Of a stretch of 64,000 bases of DNA, positions 9,045 to 18,045 are shown in pieces. A program made the translations under genes and the position numbers. Below the pieces are notes generated by a model. It ran no database searches. It saw nothing but the letters and a program-made list of their open reading frames with translations, and was not told where the DNA came from. This stretch comes from Cedecea sp000277545. GTDB lineage: Bacteria > Pseudomonadota > Gammaproteobacteria > Enterobacterales > Enterobacteriaceae. The first letter of the stretch is position 1. The number at the start of each line of letters is the position of its first letter. The stretch is taken from NCBI GenBank assembly GCA_050847315.1, contig CP193791.1, one strand, 5' to 3'.

Positions 9045-10260
9045 ATTCCCAATGAAGTTGCCAGCAATTAAAGTAGAACAACCGTTAGGGGATTTTTATG
9101 TTGTATCGATTCCTGCTGAAGTTTTGCTAGAAGTATGCTATACAATTCGAGCTGAGATATTAGATGGTTATGAAGACCAATCTATCTCTCACGTTGGTAC
9201 ATTTATCAATAAATTAGTTGGTAACCAAAGGGTTACAACTAGGTCTCGGCTTGAGGAAATAAAGAGATATACTGAAACAGTAGATGCTAGTTTCCCAAAC
9301 TCAATTATATTGGGTGTTAATTACTCTAGTAATGGAACTTTAGTTACAGATGAAGCTGTACGCTGGGATATAGAGCAAAAAGATAATGGTTTTTATTATC
9401 TTACGATTCCAACAGGAGAGAAATTAGCTTCTATTATTGATGGTCAACATCGAGTCTTTGGATTTACTAATTCAAACTGCAAAGATATGGAGTTGTTATG
9501 TTCAGTATATTTAGATCTCCCATTAGCTTATCATGGTAGAATCTTCACCAATATAAACATTAATCAAAGACGAGTGGATAAAAATCTAGCTTATAATCTA
9601 TTCCAATTTGATATGGAACAAGGTGAGCCATCATCTTGGTCACCAGAAACTCTTGCAGTTTATTTCACTCGCGTTTTATCAGAAGATGAAAAATCACCAC
9701 TTAGAGGAAAGATAAAACTAGGCGTCGTGAATGGAGGTTCAAATTCAACTATATCAATGGCATCAATAATTGATGGGATTTTATCATTAATTACAAGTAA
9801 TCCAAAAACCGACAGAGATATATTGCAAACTAAAAAAGTTTCTGAAGGTCGTGATAGAAATATGCTGATGAGTATGCCATATAAAGCCCCTTTGAGAAAG
9901 TTATATATTGACAATAAAGATAAAACATTATTTGATATCATTTTAAATTTTCTTGAAGCTATTGTAAATAATCTATGGAAATATAATGTATTCAAAAAAA
10001 CACTAGGTATACAGGCATGCTTTGATTTTCTTAAAATAATCTGCGAAGATGATGGCTATTTACACTTTGATATTAACGAATTGTTTGAAAAATCATCGCT
10101 TGTTAATTTTGACGATCCATTTTTTGGTGTTCAGTCAAAATTAAGGGTTAGAATTAAAAACACTCTTATTGTTGCTTCAGGAATAAAAATGCTGAGTGAT
10201 TTGAATATAAAAAATGATGCGGATTATTCAGAGTACGAAAGACTATTAGCGGATATCTAA
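9037..10260 (+). CDS. DGQHR-domain protein (DndB-like paralogue)
   Basis: A 407-residue protein carrying the hallmark D135-G-Q-H-R139 of the DGQHR/DndB superfamily, followed further on by an NINQR sequence like the DLN motif of DndB. It begins with the QPLGDFYV-type N-terminus common to DGQHR proteins. It is a distant relative of the dndB product in this window, which carries its own D117-G-Q-H-R121. Strong AT bias sets it apart from both flanking operons. The ATG at 9037 is preceded by GGTGAAAG; an alternative Met lies at 9052. The biochemical role of the family is unsettled: DndB is a repressor, and related proteins occur in several DNA-modification clusters. Confidence 0.85.
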   Translation: MNKFPMKLPAIKVEQPLGDFYVVSIPAEVLLEVCYTIRAEILDGYEDQSISHVGTFINKLVGNQRVTTRSRLEEIKRYTETVDASFPNSIILGVNYSSNGTLVTDEAVRWDIEQKDNGFYYLTIPTGEKLASIIDGQHRVFGFTNSNCKDMELLCSVYLDLPLAYHGRIFTNININQRRVDKNLAYNLFQFDMEQGEPSSWSPETLAVYFTRVLSEDEKSPLRGKIKLGVVNGGSNSTISMASIIDGILSLITSNPKTDRDILQTKKVSEGRDRNMLMSMPYKAPLRKLYIDNKDKTLFDIILNFLEAIVNNLWKYNVFKKTLGIQACFDFLKIICEDDGYLHFDINELFEKSSLVNFDDPFFGVQSKLRVRIKNTLIVASGIKMLSDLNIKNDADYSEYERLLADI

Positions 10261-10265
10261 AAAAT

Positions 10266-10301
10266 TACGCAATGCCGAAATTTTATTTTTGGCATTGCGT
10301 A
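10266..10301. terminator. Bidirectional terminator between convergent operons
   Basis: An 11-bp perfect stem (TACGCAATGCC with GGCATTGCGTA) encloses an AT-rich loop, between the end of the DGQHR gene (+) and the end of dndE (-). It suits termination from both sides. Confidence 0.7.
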
Positions 10302-10317
10302 TAAGGTAAATAATAAG

Positions 10318-10671
10318 TTATAAGGCTTTAACTATCGATAATAATGTACGATAATTTCTTAATCCTGCAATTCCATCTTCAACATGCGATGCCCATGCCT
10401 TAATTACCTCCCTCTGCTCCAGTTGCGGATAAAGCATCTTTAAAATCAATTCCGTAGCTTGCAACGTTTCCCCTAGCCACGTAATTTTGTCCAACACCAG
10501 CGTACCATCCAGCTTCTTATTATCTCTCTCCGGCGAATAGCGAAACTCACTCTCTACCGAGCGGAAAAACGCCAGTCGGGCGGCAACATTGGGTGTAATC
10601 CCAGTATACCCTTTAAGCTTTTTAAGCTGATCTTCAGTCTGACGGCTAAGCGCCATTCGATTTGGGAGCAT
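10318..10671 (-). CDS. dndE: DNA sulfur modification protein DndE
   Basis: A 117-residue small helical protein, last gene of the dndBCDE modification operon. DndE is required for insertion of sulfur into the DNA backbone; a homologue binds nicked DNA. The length and sequence type fit the family. The ATG overlaps the dndD stop by one base (TGATG). A strong AAGGAGG lies just upstream inside dndD, so this start is secure. Confidence 0.88.
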   Translation of the reverse strand: MLPNRMALSRQTEDQLKKLKGYTGITPNVAARLAFFRSVESEFRYSPERDNKKLDGTLVLDKITWLGETLQATELILKMLYPQLEQREVIKAWASHVEDGIAGLRNYRTLLSIVKAL

Positions 10672-12671
10672 CAGATAGCCTCCTTAGTTAATTCCCAGAA
10701 ATAACCAGGTTTCAGGGTCGATGATTTAGTATGTGCATTAAACACAATCTCATAAGCATGAGAGATATCATCACGCAACTGATCGACAAAATAGCGTTCA
10801 TCTACTTCAGTATCGGTAGAAAGCAATACAACCTGATGACTGGCTTCAGGGAAGTAGTGATTAATCAATTTATCTCGATGTTGAGAGTCCAGACGACCCA
10901 ATGGTGTATCAATGATCACTGGTAAATCACGGCCAGAGGTTTTCGCCAGCGCCTCAAGAATAGCAATTGCATAAATCTGTTTTTCACCAGCAGAAAGTAA
11001 CTTACGGTTAATTACTGAGCCATTCTCATCAATTAATTCAACATCAAACGTTTGAGGGTTGATATGTGCACTAAGTTGTAAATCCTCTTTGCGAGCCAAC
11101 TTACGGTAAGCAAGCTCGAAGTTTGTCGACAGCGTTTTTACCCGAGCCTGGGTTAATACATCACTGTAGCGATCGAGTAAATTTATCGTTTCCTGAGCAT
11201 TCTTAAACGCACTGCTATAAATGTGCTGATAACGAGCGGCGTCATGCGCTTTTTGAATCTGGCGAACACAATCCAGTTGCTGCTGTTTTGTACGTTTAGC
11301 ATCTTCCAGCAATGACCGATATTTCTGCAATTGGGTTTCGCGCTGCCTATCTAGGCCACGTAATTTTTCAAAGAGATCCATCAGCTGATCATCTTCAGGA
11401 GCGCGGGCAATATTAGCAGCCGCTTGTTCTAACTGTTGTTCAATCTCAGATAACTGTGTGCGATAAAGCTCAAAACGCTGCCATGCTCTTTTACTATCTA
11501 TCTCAATAGACTGTTGAAGCATACCTGCTTCACGCTCAGAGATATCAAAGAGCAAATCACCTTTTGGTTTCGTTGCCATATAATCTTTTAGATTATCGGT
11601 AATCGCTTCAGCTGCTATTTTGCCAGTCCCTGCAGAACGAAATGCAATATCATTTCTGAGTTGCGTTAAAAACTGGCTCAGCTCTTTTTCAAAGCTTTTT
11701 GCCTGTTTAATCTGCGTTTCATCAGCAATTTGTTGCAGCAAACGAGACAAAATAGTGGGCGCAAGCGCATAAGGTAGCGAGCCATCGCATTCTTGTCTCA
11801 GTGCTTTTTCCAGATGTTCTTTATCTTTTAGCAGTGTTTCGACTTTCTGTTTTTCCTGCGCTTTAGTCTGGGCAAAAGCGCCCCCCTGAGCATTTAGCAA
11901 GCCTTCATAACGGGTTATATCTTTAGACAGAAACTCAATCCGCGATTTGGCAAAATCGGCGCTTTCCAGCAGTGCTTCTGTCTGGCAGGCTAATTCTTTA
12001 CTCTGTTTTTCAAGCTCTGCAATCTGTTGTTGCTGAGAACTTGCTAGCTGACTGGATTGCTGACGCTTAACAAAAATCATTAAATCGTTACGCAGTTTAG
12101 AGATGAGATCCAGCCCCAATAAGCGTCGTACGGCAGTACGTAAAATATTACCGGATTCGTCCTCAGCAAGTTCTGCAATTTTCTCGCCATCGAAAAAGAA
12201 CAAATCAGCAATGCCATGCGGAATTAACTCATTTAGAAATCCCTGGCACTGATCGTAATCCAGCTCACTGAGTGGCTGCCCATCCTGTTGCAGAGAGAGT
12301 CGGTCTTTTTTGCCCTTTTTCCATGCTCGCGTAACGGTAAATTCCGCTTCATGGCCGCCCTTATTGTAGGTGAAGGTCAATTCAACAGCTGCTTCTTCAG
12401 GTTGCTCATTATAGTACGCGCCGTTGTGAATTAACGAGCTAAGCTGCTCAATATATTCCTGTTGCTGAGTTGCAAGGCCAAATGCCAGCCGACCATACAA
12501 CGCCAGACGGATCGCCGACAGAATCGACGTTTTTCCCGCACCGTTTAAACCACCAAACAGCACAATAGGGCGATGATTCACTTCTTGCGGGCGCTTTCTT
12601 GGCGCCAGATCAATGGTGTGAGTACCGTTAAATACCCGAAAATTATGTAATACTAGTTGTTTAATGAGCAC
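10671..12671 (-). CDS. dndD: DNA sulfur modification protein DndD (SMC/Rad50-like ATPase)
   Basis: A 666-residue ABC/SMC-type ATPase. Walker A G41-L-N-G-A-G-K47-T48 is near the N-terminus, a long coiled-coil-rich middle (roughly 200-500) follows, and the C-terminus carries the LSAGEKQ signature and the VIIDTPLGRLD Walker B/D-loop. DndD is thought to drive structural change or nicking of DNA during phosphorothioation with DndC and DndE. Its start overlaps the dndC end by 11 bases, showing tight coupling. Confidence 0.92.
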   Translation of the reverse strand: MLIKQLVLHNFRVFNGTHTIDLAPRKRPQEVNHRPIVLFGGLNGAGKTSILSAIRLALYGRLAFGLATQQQEYIEQLSSLIHNGAYYNEQPEEAAVELTFTYNKGGHEAEFTVTRAWKKGKKDRLSLQQDGQPLSELDYDQCQGFLNELIPHGIADLFFFDGEKIAELAEDESGNILRTAVRRLLGLDLISKLRNDLMIFVKRQQSSQLASSQQQQIAELEKQSKELACQTEALLESADFAKSRIEFLSKDITRYEGLLNAQGGAFAQTKAQEKQKVETLLKDKEHLEKALRQECDGSLPYALAPTILSRLLQQIADETQIKQAKSFEKELSQFLTQLRNDIAFRSAGTGKIAAEAITDNLKDYMATKPKGDLLFDISEREAGMLQQSIEIDSKRAWQRFELYRTQLSEIEQQLEQAAANIARAPEDDQLMDLFEKLRGLDRQRETQLQKYRSLLEDAKRTKQQQLDCVRQIQKAHDAARYQHIYSSAFKNAQETINLLDRYSDVLTQARVKTLSTNFELAYRKLARKEDLQLSAHINPQTFDVELIDENGSVINRKLLSAGEKQIYAIAILEALAKTSGRDLPVIIDTPLGRLDSQHRDKLINHYFPEASHQVVLLSTDTEVDERYFVDQLRDDISHAYEIVFNAHTKSSTLKPGYFWELTKEAI

Positions 12672-14295
12672 GTTCGTTTTCCTCCTCGATTAAAACAGAG
12701 GATTCGCTGGAATCGACAATTCTGCGCTGTAAAACCTGAAGTTCAGCTTCCAGCCTAATGACTTCTTCCTGATGAATATCCCGGTCATTACGTTTTTGTA
12801 GCGCTGCCTGTTGCTGCTGTATTTCTTCGAGACTGCCCCAGTCCTGTTTTAGAATGGTACCGAGCTTGTCAAAAATTCCCTGACGGCGGCTTAGCCCTTC
12901 CATTGACACTTCCAATTCAATCAGCTTCATGACCATCTCGGGTGCAACGTCAAACCCCTGAGCTATCTGCACCAACAAATCTGCATCGCTGGCGTCAAAG
13001 CGAGACTGATCATCAACTACCCAGTCTAGATCCCGCTGATACACGTCACGGTAAATACCGGGTAATGTGTCATACCAGTCTGGTTCATTAGGATCTTTCA
13101 ACCACTCCTGACGGATAGCGTGCAGCTCTGGCTGGGTAATTAGCGTAATCGTATGGCCTTGTGCATTTAAATCGCGCTCAATCTCCAGCAACTCTTTCAG
13201 CCACTGCTGGCGATATTTAAGCCAGTAGGGGCCGGGAACATGCTTACGCTCGGCACTAATTTCTTCGCCATCTTTGGCATACTGATAACTGACCTTGCCA
13301 GTACGACGCTTGTAGTTGCGAAACGTATCTTTATTCACTGGATCGGTGGTAAACGCCAGCAGATCGCGGAATTTCAGCAGTGGAGACATCCACTCTTCAC
13401 CATTCTTGATCAGGCTCTCCATTGCTTTATCTTTAGTGACCACAGTACAGGTCCAGCAGCCAAAGCGGGAGTTACCACAGGAAGGGGTGCTTTCATCGAT
13501 CACCAGGGGGCACTCACCCTGTGCGGACGAGTCCATATACAGCGTCCACAGAGGACGGTTGTTTCCACCCCACGGGCTTTCCCATTCGTCGATATCTTCA
13601 GGAGCATAGCGGAACGCGCCGCGCAGCAGTTTCCAGACGTCTTCTACATCCCAGGTATCAATAGGGGTATAGATAAACGCATTTGCCAGCGTGGTATGCC
13701 GGGCCAGGCGTGAGCCATCAATTTTGTGCTTTGCGATGACCTGCGCACGGGAGGCACTCTCGCTACTACGTGAGCCGAGGACAACAATCACTTCATCAAA
13801 CTGGCTGACCTTATCTTTAATAAAGTCGCTCACCGGATTGATTTTCATACGCTCGGTGCACCAGCGAAAACTACGGGTTGGGGCCGGATAACCTTTCCCT
13901 AGTAAATTGACCCAGAAGGTTTCATTAGTTTTGGGCATCACGGCATGTTGAGTGATCGGCAGGCCATTACGTTTTGCGCCTGCCTCAATCTGCGCCATGG
14001 TTTTCTTAATCAGATCCACGACCACTGGTGTTTCCACCAGTGTATCTGATGACACCAGAAAAACATCTTTGCTGCGCATTTCCGGGGGCAGGCCGAGCAG
14101 GGCCAGATACACCAGCGTGATCACGGCGGAAGAATCTTTCCCGCCGCTATAGCCAATTACCCACGGACGCTTATCCGCGAAATAAATTCTTTGAACCTCA
14201 GCAACATATTCGGCCAGAGGGCGTCCGGCGAACTGCTCCTGATTAATAAAATCTTCGTATTCGGCCAAATCGTAGGCCTGAACTAATTTACTCAT
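12661..14295 (-). CDS. dndC: DNA sulfur modification protein DndC (PAPS reductase-like)
   Basis: A 544-residue member of the PP-loop/PAPS reductase family that activates DNA for sulfur transfer. The nucleotide-binding S50-G-G-K-D-S55 motif is intact. Cysteines at 146, 262, 273, 280 and 283 fit the iron-sulfur cluster known in DndC. The C-terminal third is extra and charged. The start ATG overlaps the dndB stop by 4 bases. No dndA cysteine desulfurase is present. In enterobacterial systems the chromosomal IscS supplies sulfur, which is likely here too. Confidence 0.93.
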   Translation of the reverse strand: MSKLVQAYDLAEYEDFINQEQFAGRPLAEYVAEVQRIYFADKRPWVIGYSGGKDSSAVITLVYLALLGLPPEMRSKDVFLVSSDTLVETPVVVDLIKKTMAQIEAGAKRNGLPITQHAVMPKTNETFWVNLLGKGYPAPTRSFRWCTERMKINPVSDFIKDKVSQFDEVIVVLGSRSSESASRAQVIAKHKIDGSRLARHTTLANAFIYTPIDTWDVEDVWKLLRGAFRYAPEDIDEWESPWGGNNRPLWTLYMDSSAQGECPLVIDESTPSCGNSRFGCWTCTVVTKDKAMESLIKNGEEWMSPLLKFRDLLAFTTDPVNKDTFRNYKRRTGKVSYQYAKDGEEISAERKHVPGPYWLKYRQQWLKELLEIERDLNAQGHTITLITQPELHAIRQEWLKDPNEPDWYDTLPGIYRDVYQRDLDWVVDDQSRFDASDADLLVQIAQGFDVAPEMVMKLIELEVSMEGLSRRQGIFDKLGTILKQDWGSLEEIQQQQAALQKRNDRDIHQEEVIRLEAELQVLQRRIVDSSESSVLIEEENERAH

Positions 14296-15389
14296 GAGAC
14301 AACCATTTGAGCTTCAAGCTCCTGTTCTTCAGGAGTGAGGGGAATTGAGAGCGCGGTTTTTAGTGCATTGCAGGTAAGTTGGATCGCCGTACTGGTTTTA
14401 CTCAGCTTGCCGTGCTGCATCGCGCGTTTGATTAGATCCGGATTGTTTCTGCGCCAATTAAAGGTTTTGAGTGCAGCAATTTTCTCCGGCCACTGCTCGG
14501 GGTAGTCTATCAGCAGGGCATACCCCAGTTGTCCGAGTGCCTGCAAACCAATGCCGTGAGCGTGAACATAGTCCTGACGTAGTTGAACCGGTGAAACTTC
14601 TTTTTTTGCGGCTAACTGCCAGTCCGGCATTACATGATAAATAGTCTGCCAATAGCGAGTTGCTATCTGGGTACATTCTTCAAAATTGCCCTCTTTAGGA
14701 TCTTTTCCCAGCAACGCACGGGTAGCTTGTTTGATGCTGCTTAACGTAAATAATTTATTTGACCGCTGACTGATACCGGATTTTTCTAGCTCAGTCATTC
14801 CGACAAACGGCTCTACGGACATTGCCAGATAACGTGCCAGATTTGAACTGGCATCCCGATGATCATACAACGATGCCAGTGACGGGCTGGGACGAATAGC
14901 GTATTTATTCAGATCGGCAAACATCTGTTGGCTGCGTTTTAATCCTTCATCGACAAAAAACAGCACCGGAATGTTATCCTGCCCCAACTCTGGGCGTGCT
15001 TCTAGAGCATCTTCAATTGCTTTACGACGATGCTGACCGTCATTGATCAGAATTTGCGCATCCATCGGTACGCATAACGTTCCTAGGTTATTTGTACCTG
15101 GGTGCTCATCAAACTGGACGTCAACGGCAATGGATGCTGTAAGCGCAGAGAACACATAATCTTTTGGATTTTCCAGAAGATAACGCACCATTTCGGGGAT
15201 ACGCGATTTATTCAGCGTGCGCTGTGCGCGTAGCTCAGGCGGTACGTCATTTTCATCAAAGCTGAATATCTTGGGAATGATGCGCATCGGGCACGTGGCG
15301 ATGTAGAAAGGACGACCAGCCTGAATGCCACGTATAGCTGGAAAAGAGTAGCAGTAATCTGCATCAACACTAGCCATGCGGTTATCCAT
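14292..15389 (-). CDS. dndB: DNA sulfur modification protein and repressor DndB
   Basis: A 365-residue DGQHR-superfamily protein (D117-G-Q-H-R121), first gene of dndBCDE. DndB homologues repress their own operon and affect modification frequency; in Salmonella the protein binds TACG-N10-CGTA sites. Two such sites lie 23 and 68 bases upstream of this start, so autoregulation is likely. No clear Shine-Dalgarno precedes the ATG at 15389; the ATG at 15377 is an alternative. Confidence 0.9.
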   Translation of the reverse strand: MDNRMASVDADYCYSFPAIRGIQAGRPFYIATCPMRIIPKIFSFDENDVPPELRAQRTLNKSRIPEMVRYLLENPKDYVFSALTASIAVDVQFDEHPGTNNLGTLCVPMDAQILINDGQHRRKAIEDALEARPELGQDNIPVLFFVDEGLKRSQQMFADLNKYAIRPSPSLASLYDHRDASSNLARYLAMSVEPFVGMTELEKSGISQRSNKLFTLSSIKQATRALLGKDPKEGNFEECTQIATRYWQTIYHVMPDWQLAAKKEVSPVQLRQDYVHAHGIGLQALGQLGYALLIDYPEQWPEKIAALKTFNWRRNNPDLIKRAMQHGKLSKTSTAIQLTCNALKTALSIPLTPEEQELEAQMVVS

Positions 15390-15411
15390 GTAAAAAGTGA
15401 ATGAATTTATG

Positions 15412-15429
15412 TACGCAATATTTTACGTA
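15412..15429. promoter_or_regulatory. DndB-type operator 1 (TACG-N10-CGTA)
   Basis: TACG at 15412-15415 and CGTA at 15426-15429 are separated by exactly ten bases. The site is an imperfect palindrome with an AT-rich centre, between dndB and its presumed promoter. The motif matches the one I recall as published for DndB of Salmonella Cerro 87. Confidence 0.75.
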
Positions 15430-15456
15430 ACTAATGAGTTGATTTACAGTCTTTTT

Positions 15457-15474
15457 TACGTAATATTTTGCGTA
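15457..15474. promoter_or_regulatory. DndB-type operator 2 (TACG-N10-CGTA)
   Basis: A second copy with TACG at 15457-15460 and CGTA at 15471-15474, 45 bp centre to centre from site 1. The spacer is TAATATTTTG against CAATATTTTA in site 1. Two phased sites suggest cooperative or looping repression of dndBCDE. Confidence 0.75.
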
Positions 15475-15943
15475 CTAAGATCCATTAATCCATGTAATAT
15501 TAGTGGTTATCAGTGGCTGAGAAGCTGCTGCACGTTTTTGTGCCTCAATTAAGCTGCATCAAACTAGTCGGAGCTCGTTTCATACCTGCTATTGCACGAT
15601 ACCTTAAAAAAGGGAAACAGATGATTGGAAAAGTAGACACCATGAGTTGTTAAGCAGTTGATTATTTTCGCTTTCTTTAACAATGAGGTTTTTCTGTTAA
15701 CCTGGACCTGTCATTTCTTTTAACATACTCGAAGAGAGCCGGCTGTCTTTTTTAATTGAGCAGATAGCGTTACATGACACCAAATATATAACTCAATTAT
15801 TCAAGTGCTGATATCTATGGACAGCGTTAAGTGGTAATTCTCTGTTTCAGAATATGTGGTGAAAAAATCTTAAAAGAGTTGAGCGTTATCTAAATGTGTT
15901 CTCGGCTCAAGTGAAAATATCATAATAAATTAGGTAATTTTAT
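15475..15943. other. Intergenic region between dndB and the next gene
   Basis: Mixed-composition sequence with no convincing coding frame, tRNA or long repeat. It probably holds the dndB promoter on the minus strand and the promoter of the following gene on the plus strand. Nothing more can be supported. Confidence 0.4.
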
Positions 15944-16729
15944 ATGAATGGTAAATATGGATCTTTGATCGTGAAAACGATGATTACAGCCATACTCCCT
16001 CTTTTTTTTGGGAGCTTGCTGTTTTCAGGATTGATTGAAAGCTATAAGAATGATATGAGCTCTCGGAAAGAAATATTAAACGATTACTATCGACCAATGA
16101 GAGATGCACGGAATGATTGCCAGAAGAAACATAACGAGCTTTTTTTGCAGTATGGTTTAGTTGCTGGGACTTTAAAGCTTTTTGCAGATGAAACTAAGCG
16201 GGTAAGTAAAATGAATTTTAATAGGATCACATATGAACAAGCAATTTTTTATGTTTCAGTAGTTGATACATTTCGCACTGAGCAGGGAAAATTGAATGAG
16301 CTCAAAAAAAATGTATCTGATTGCACCAGTGTGTTGAATCGTATGTATACAGAGTTATCAGTTGTTACGGGCAGCTATGATGAATTTGTAAGGATTCTTG
16401 CACAAAGAACAGCGTTAATAAATGATCTGTATAGCAAAAGGGCCGATTTTGTGAAGAACTCAAATGGCGATCTAAACGAAGATGAATATATGAAGGTGAT
16501 TCATGATTTTATCTCATTAGACTTTTCAAATGACGCACTAATAGCTGATAAATTGGAATCTATGCAAAGTGTGATTCTACCGTTGATTCCAACTTATTTG
16601 GGTATTGGTGAGAATGAGAGGAAAGTTTTTGATGCAGAGCATGATATGTTTGTAAAGTTGAATGAAATATATTTAGAGGAAATGAATTCTCGTTTTAAGA
16701 GAGGGGTTATTGCACGTTTGTTTTTCTGA
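15944..16729 (+). CDS. Hypothetical membrane-anchored helical protein
   Basis: A 261-residue protein with one N-terminal transmembrane segment (about residues 9-29), followed by a hydrophilic, mostly helical region rich in Lys, Asp and Glu with coiled-coil character. I do not recognise the family. It stands alone, more than 500 bases from dndB and 750 bases from the next intact gene, in AT-rich sequence. The ATG at 15944 is preceded by an AT-rich leader with a poor Shine-Dalgarno (TTAGGTAA). Its place beside a restriction-modification locus would fit a defence or maintenance role, but nothing in the sequence proves that. Confidence 0.65.
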   Translation: MNGKYGSLIVKTMITAILPLFFGSLLFSGLIESYKNDMSSRKEILNDYYRPMRDARNDCQKKHNELFLQYGLVAGTLKLFADETKRVSKMNFNRITYEQAIFYVSVVDTFRTEQGKLNELKKNVSDCTSVLNRMYTELSVVTGSYDEFVRILAQRTALINDLYSKRADFVKNSNGDLNEDEYMKVIHDFISLDFSNDALIADKLESMQSVILPLIPTYLGIGENERKVFDAEHDMFVKLNEIYLEEMNSRFKRGVIARLFF

Positions 16730-16922
16730 TTTTATTATTGTGAATAATTCTTATGTTTTTTATTGTGCTGTAGTTTTGTGTTATTCTTGAGTTATTTCAC
16801 ATGCGAAATAAAAATTTGATAGGAATATTAATTTTTTAGATGATTTATCCAGTTATACGAACCTAATGCTCAGGCATTAATATGCCGGAGCCTTTAGCAA
16901 GTCTGCCAAGTGGTTTCTATGC

Positions 16923-17099
16923 TTATAGGTTTTTAATGCCTCTAAACAACCTCTTCCTTTCAATCACCCCCCCACCTTCCCCTACATACCGCTCAGGTCA
17001 TATCTCACTCGGATGCACCTCAAGCGCTTTAGCTATCAAAAATTCGCCTTTCGGCCAAGGGCGCGTAAGCGCATCCGCCAGATGCCAACCTTTAACCAT
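16923..17099 (-). pseudogene. Remnant of an Nlp/Ner-type winged-helix regulator
   Basis: Reading leftward from the ATG at 17099, 33 codons resemble the C-terminal half of Nlp (SfsB)/Ner regulators (LADALTRPWPKGEFLIAKAL...HPSEI). A TGA at 16998-17000 then stands where these proteins have Trp, and PERY continues in frame. The N-terminal half is missing. A decayed prophage- or Nlp-like regulator is the simplest reading. Confidence 0.7.
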
Positions 17100-17484
17100 G
17101 ATTCCCTCCAACTATTAATTTAACGGTTATTTCTTAGTTAGGTAGTTAACTTAAAAGAAAAGGAAATCGCTGGGTACTACTCAGAACGTAGCCTTACACT
17201 AGTGAGGAGTAGAACGAAAATAACGTTGTCTTTTGATATTAATTTAACCAATCATATACATGGATTGCAAATTGATGTGGTTATTTTATGAGTGTTGTTT
17301 AAATAATAAAATACGTTCTATGAAAAATTATTTTAATATTTGCTTTCCTTCTTTAGCTAACGCTAACTTGTGACCACTATCTCACTTTGCACGATTTAAG
17401 AACAATCTCCCAACTGGTTATTAGCTTTAATTATCACAGGGTAGTACGATGGGCAATTAATCATAACACGAAAAGGGATTTTTA
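17100..17484. other. AT-rich gap before the first effector-like gene
   Basis: No coding frame of note. The stretch probably contains the promoter of the gene at 17485, whose AAGGGA Shine-Dalgarno lies just upstream of its ATG. I see no inverted or direct repeat worth reporting. Confidence 0.35.
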
Positions 17485-18045
17485 ATGGTAGTTGGTGAAA
17501 GGACAAAACCTACATCAGGTACACCTATAACTCCCGGAGGAGTCAGGCAGTTAACATTAGGTGAGATTGCATTAGCTAAGACACTTTATGGTAACAGTAT
17601 AAATTACAGCAGGGTTTGGGTTCATAGGAAAAGTTATCTTCCCTTCAATCTACAGCCAGTTGGTGTTGCCATGAGCCCAAATGGAGAGATGTGGTACAGG
17701 GAAGGTACATATTCACCGGATTTTTCGTTAGAGAAAGAGATACAAAAAAAGCACTTATTCATGCATGAGATGATGCATGTATGGCAATCCCAAAAAGGGA
17801 TGTTTGTAATAACAAGAGGAATGTTCTCCCGGTTCGCCGATTATAGCTACAGTCTGGACAAAGCTGATTTACTTCGTTACGGATTAGAACAGCAAGCGTC
17901 AATAGTCAGTGATTATTGGCTTTTGTTAAATTATGGCTTGCAGGGTCATAGCGACTTGCATGAATATCGTAATTACAATGCTAATGAACCTGTCCATTCA
18001 TTGATCTCAAGATACAAATCGATTTTAAAGGGGTTCCCTGGGTGA
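17485..18045 (+). CDS. HExxH metallopeptidase-like protein, 'Vgr-related' type (copy 1)
   Basis: A 186-residue soluble protein without signal peptide. It carries a zinc-protease-like H94-E-M-M-H98-VWQ motif and a conserved EQQASI segment (E135) that could give the third ligand. It resembles small enterobacterial proteins often labelled 'vgr related' and found beside type VI secretion effectors. The downstream lipoprotein gene overlaps it by 4 bases (GTGA), the usual layout for a toxin with its periplasmic immunity protein. A paralogue lies at 22154. No VgrG, Hcp or PAAR gene is near, so delivery would depend on machinery elsewhere. Toxin function is inferred. Confidence 0.7.
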   Translation: MVVGERTKPTSGTPITPGGVRQLTLGEIALAKTLYGNSINYSRVWVHRKSYLPFNLQPVGVAMSPNGEMWYREGTYSPDFSLEKEIQKKHLFMHEMMHVWQSQKGMFVITRGMFSRFADYSYSLDKADLLRYGLEQQASIVSDYWLLLNYGLQGHSDLHEYRNYNANEPVHSLISRYKSILKGFPG

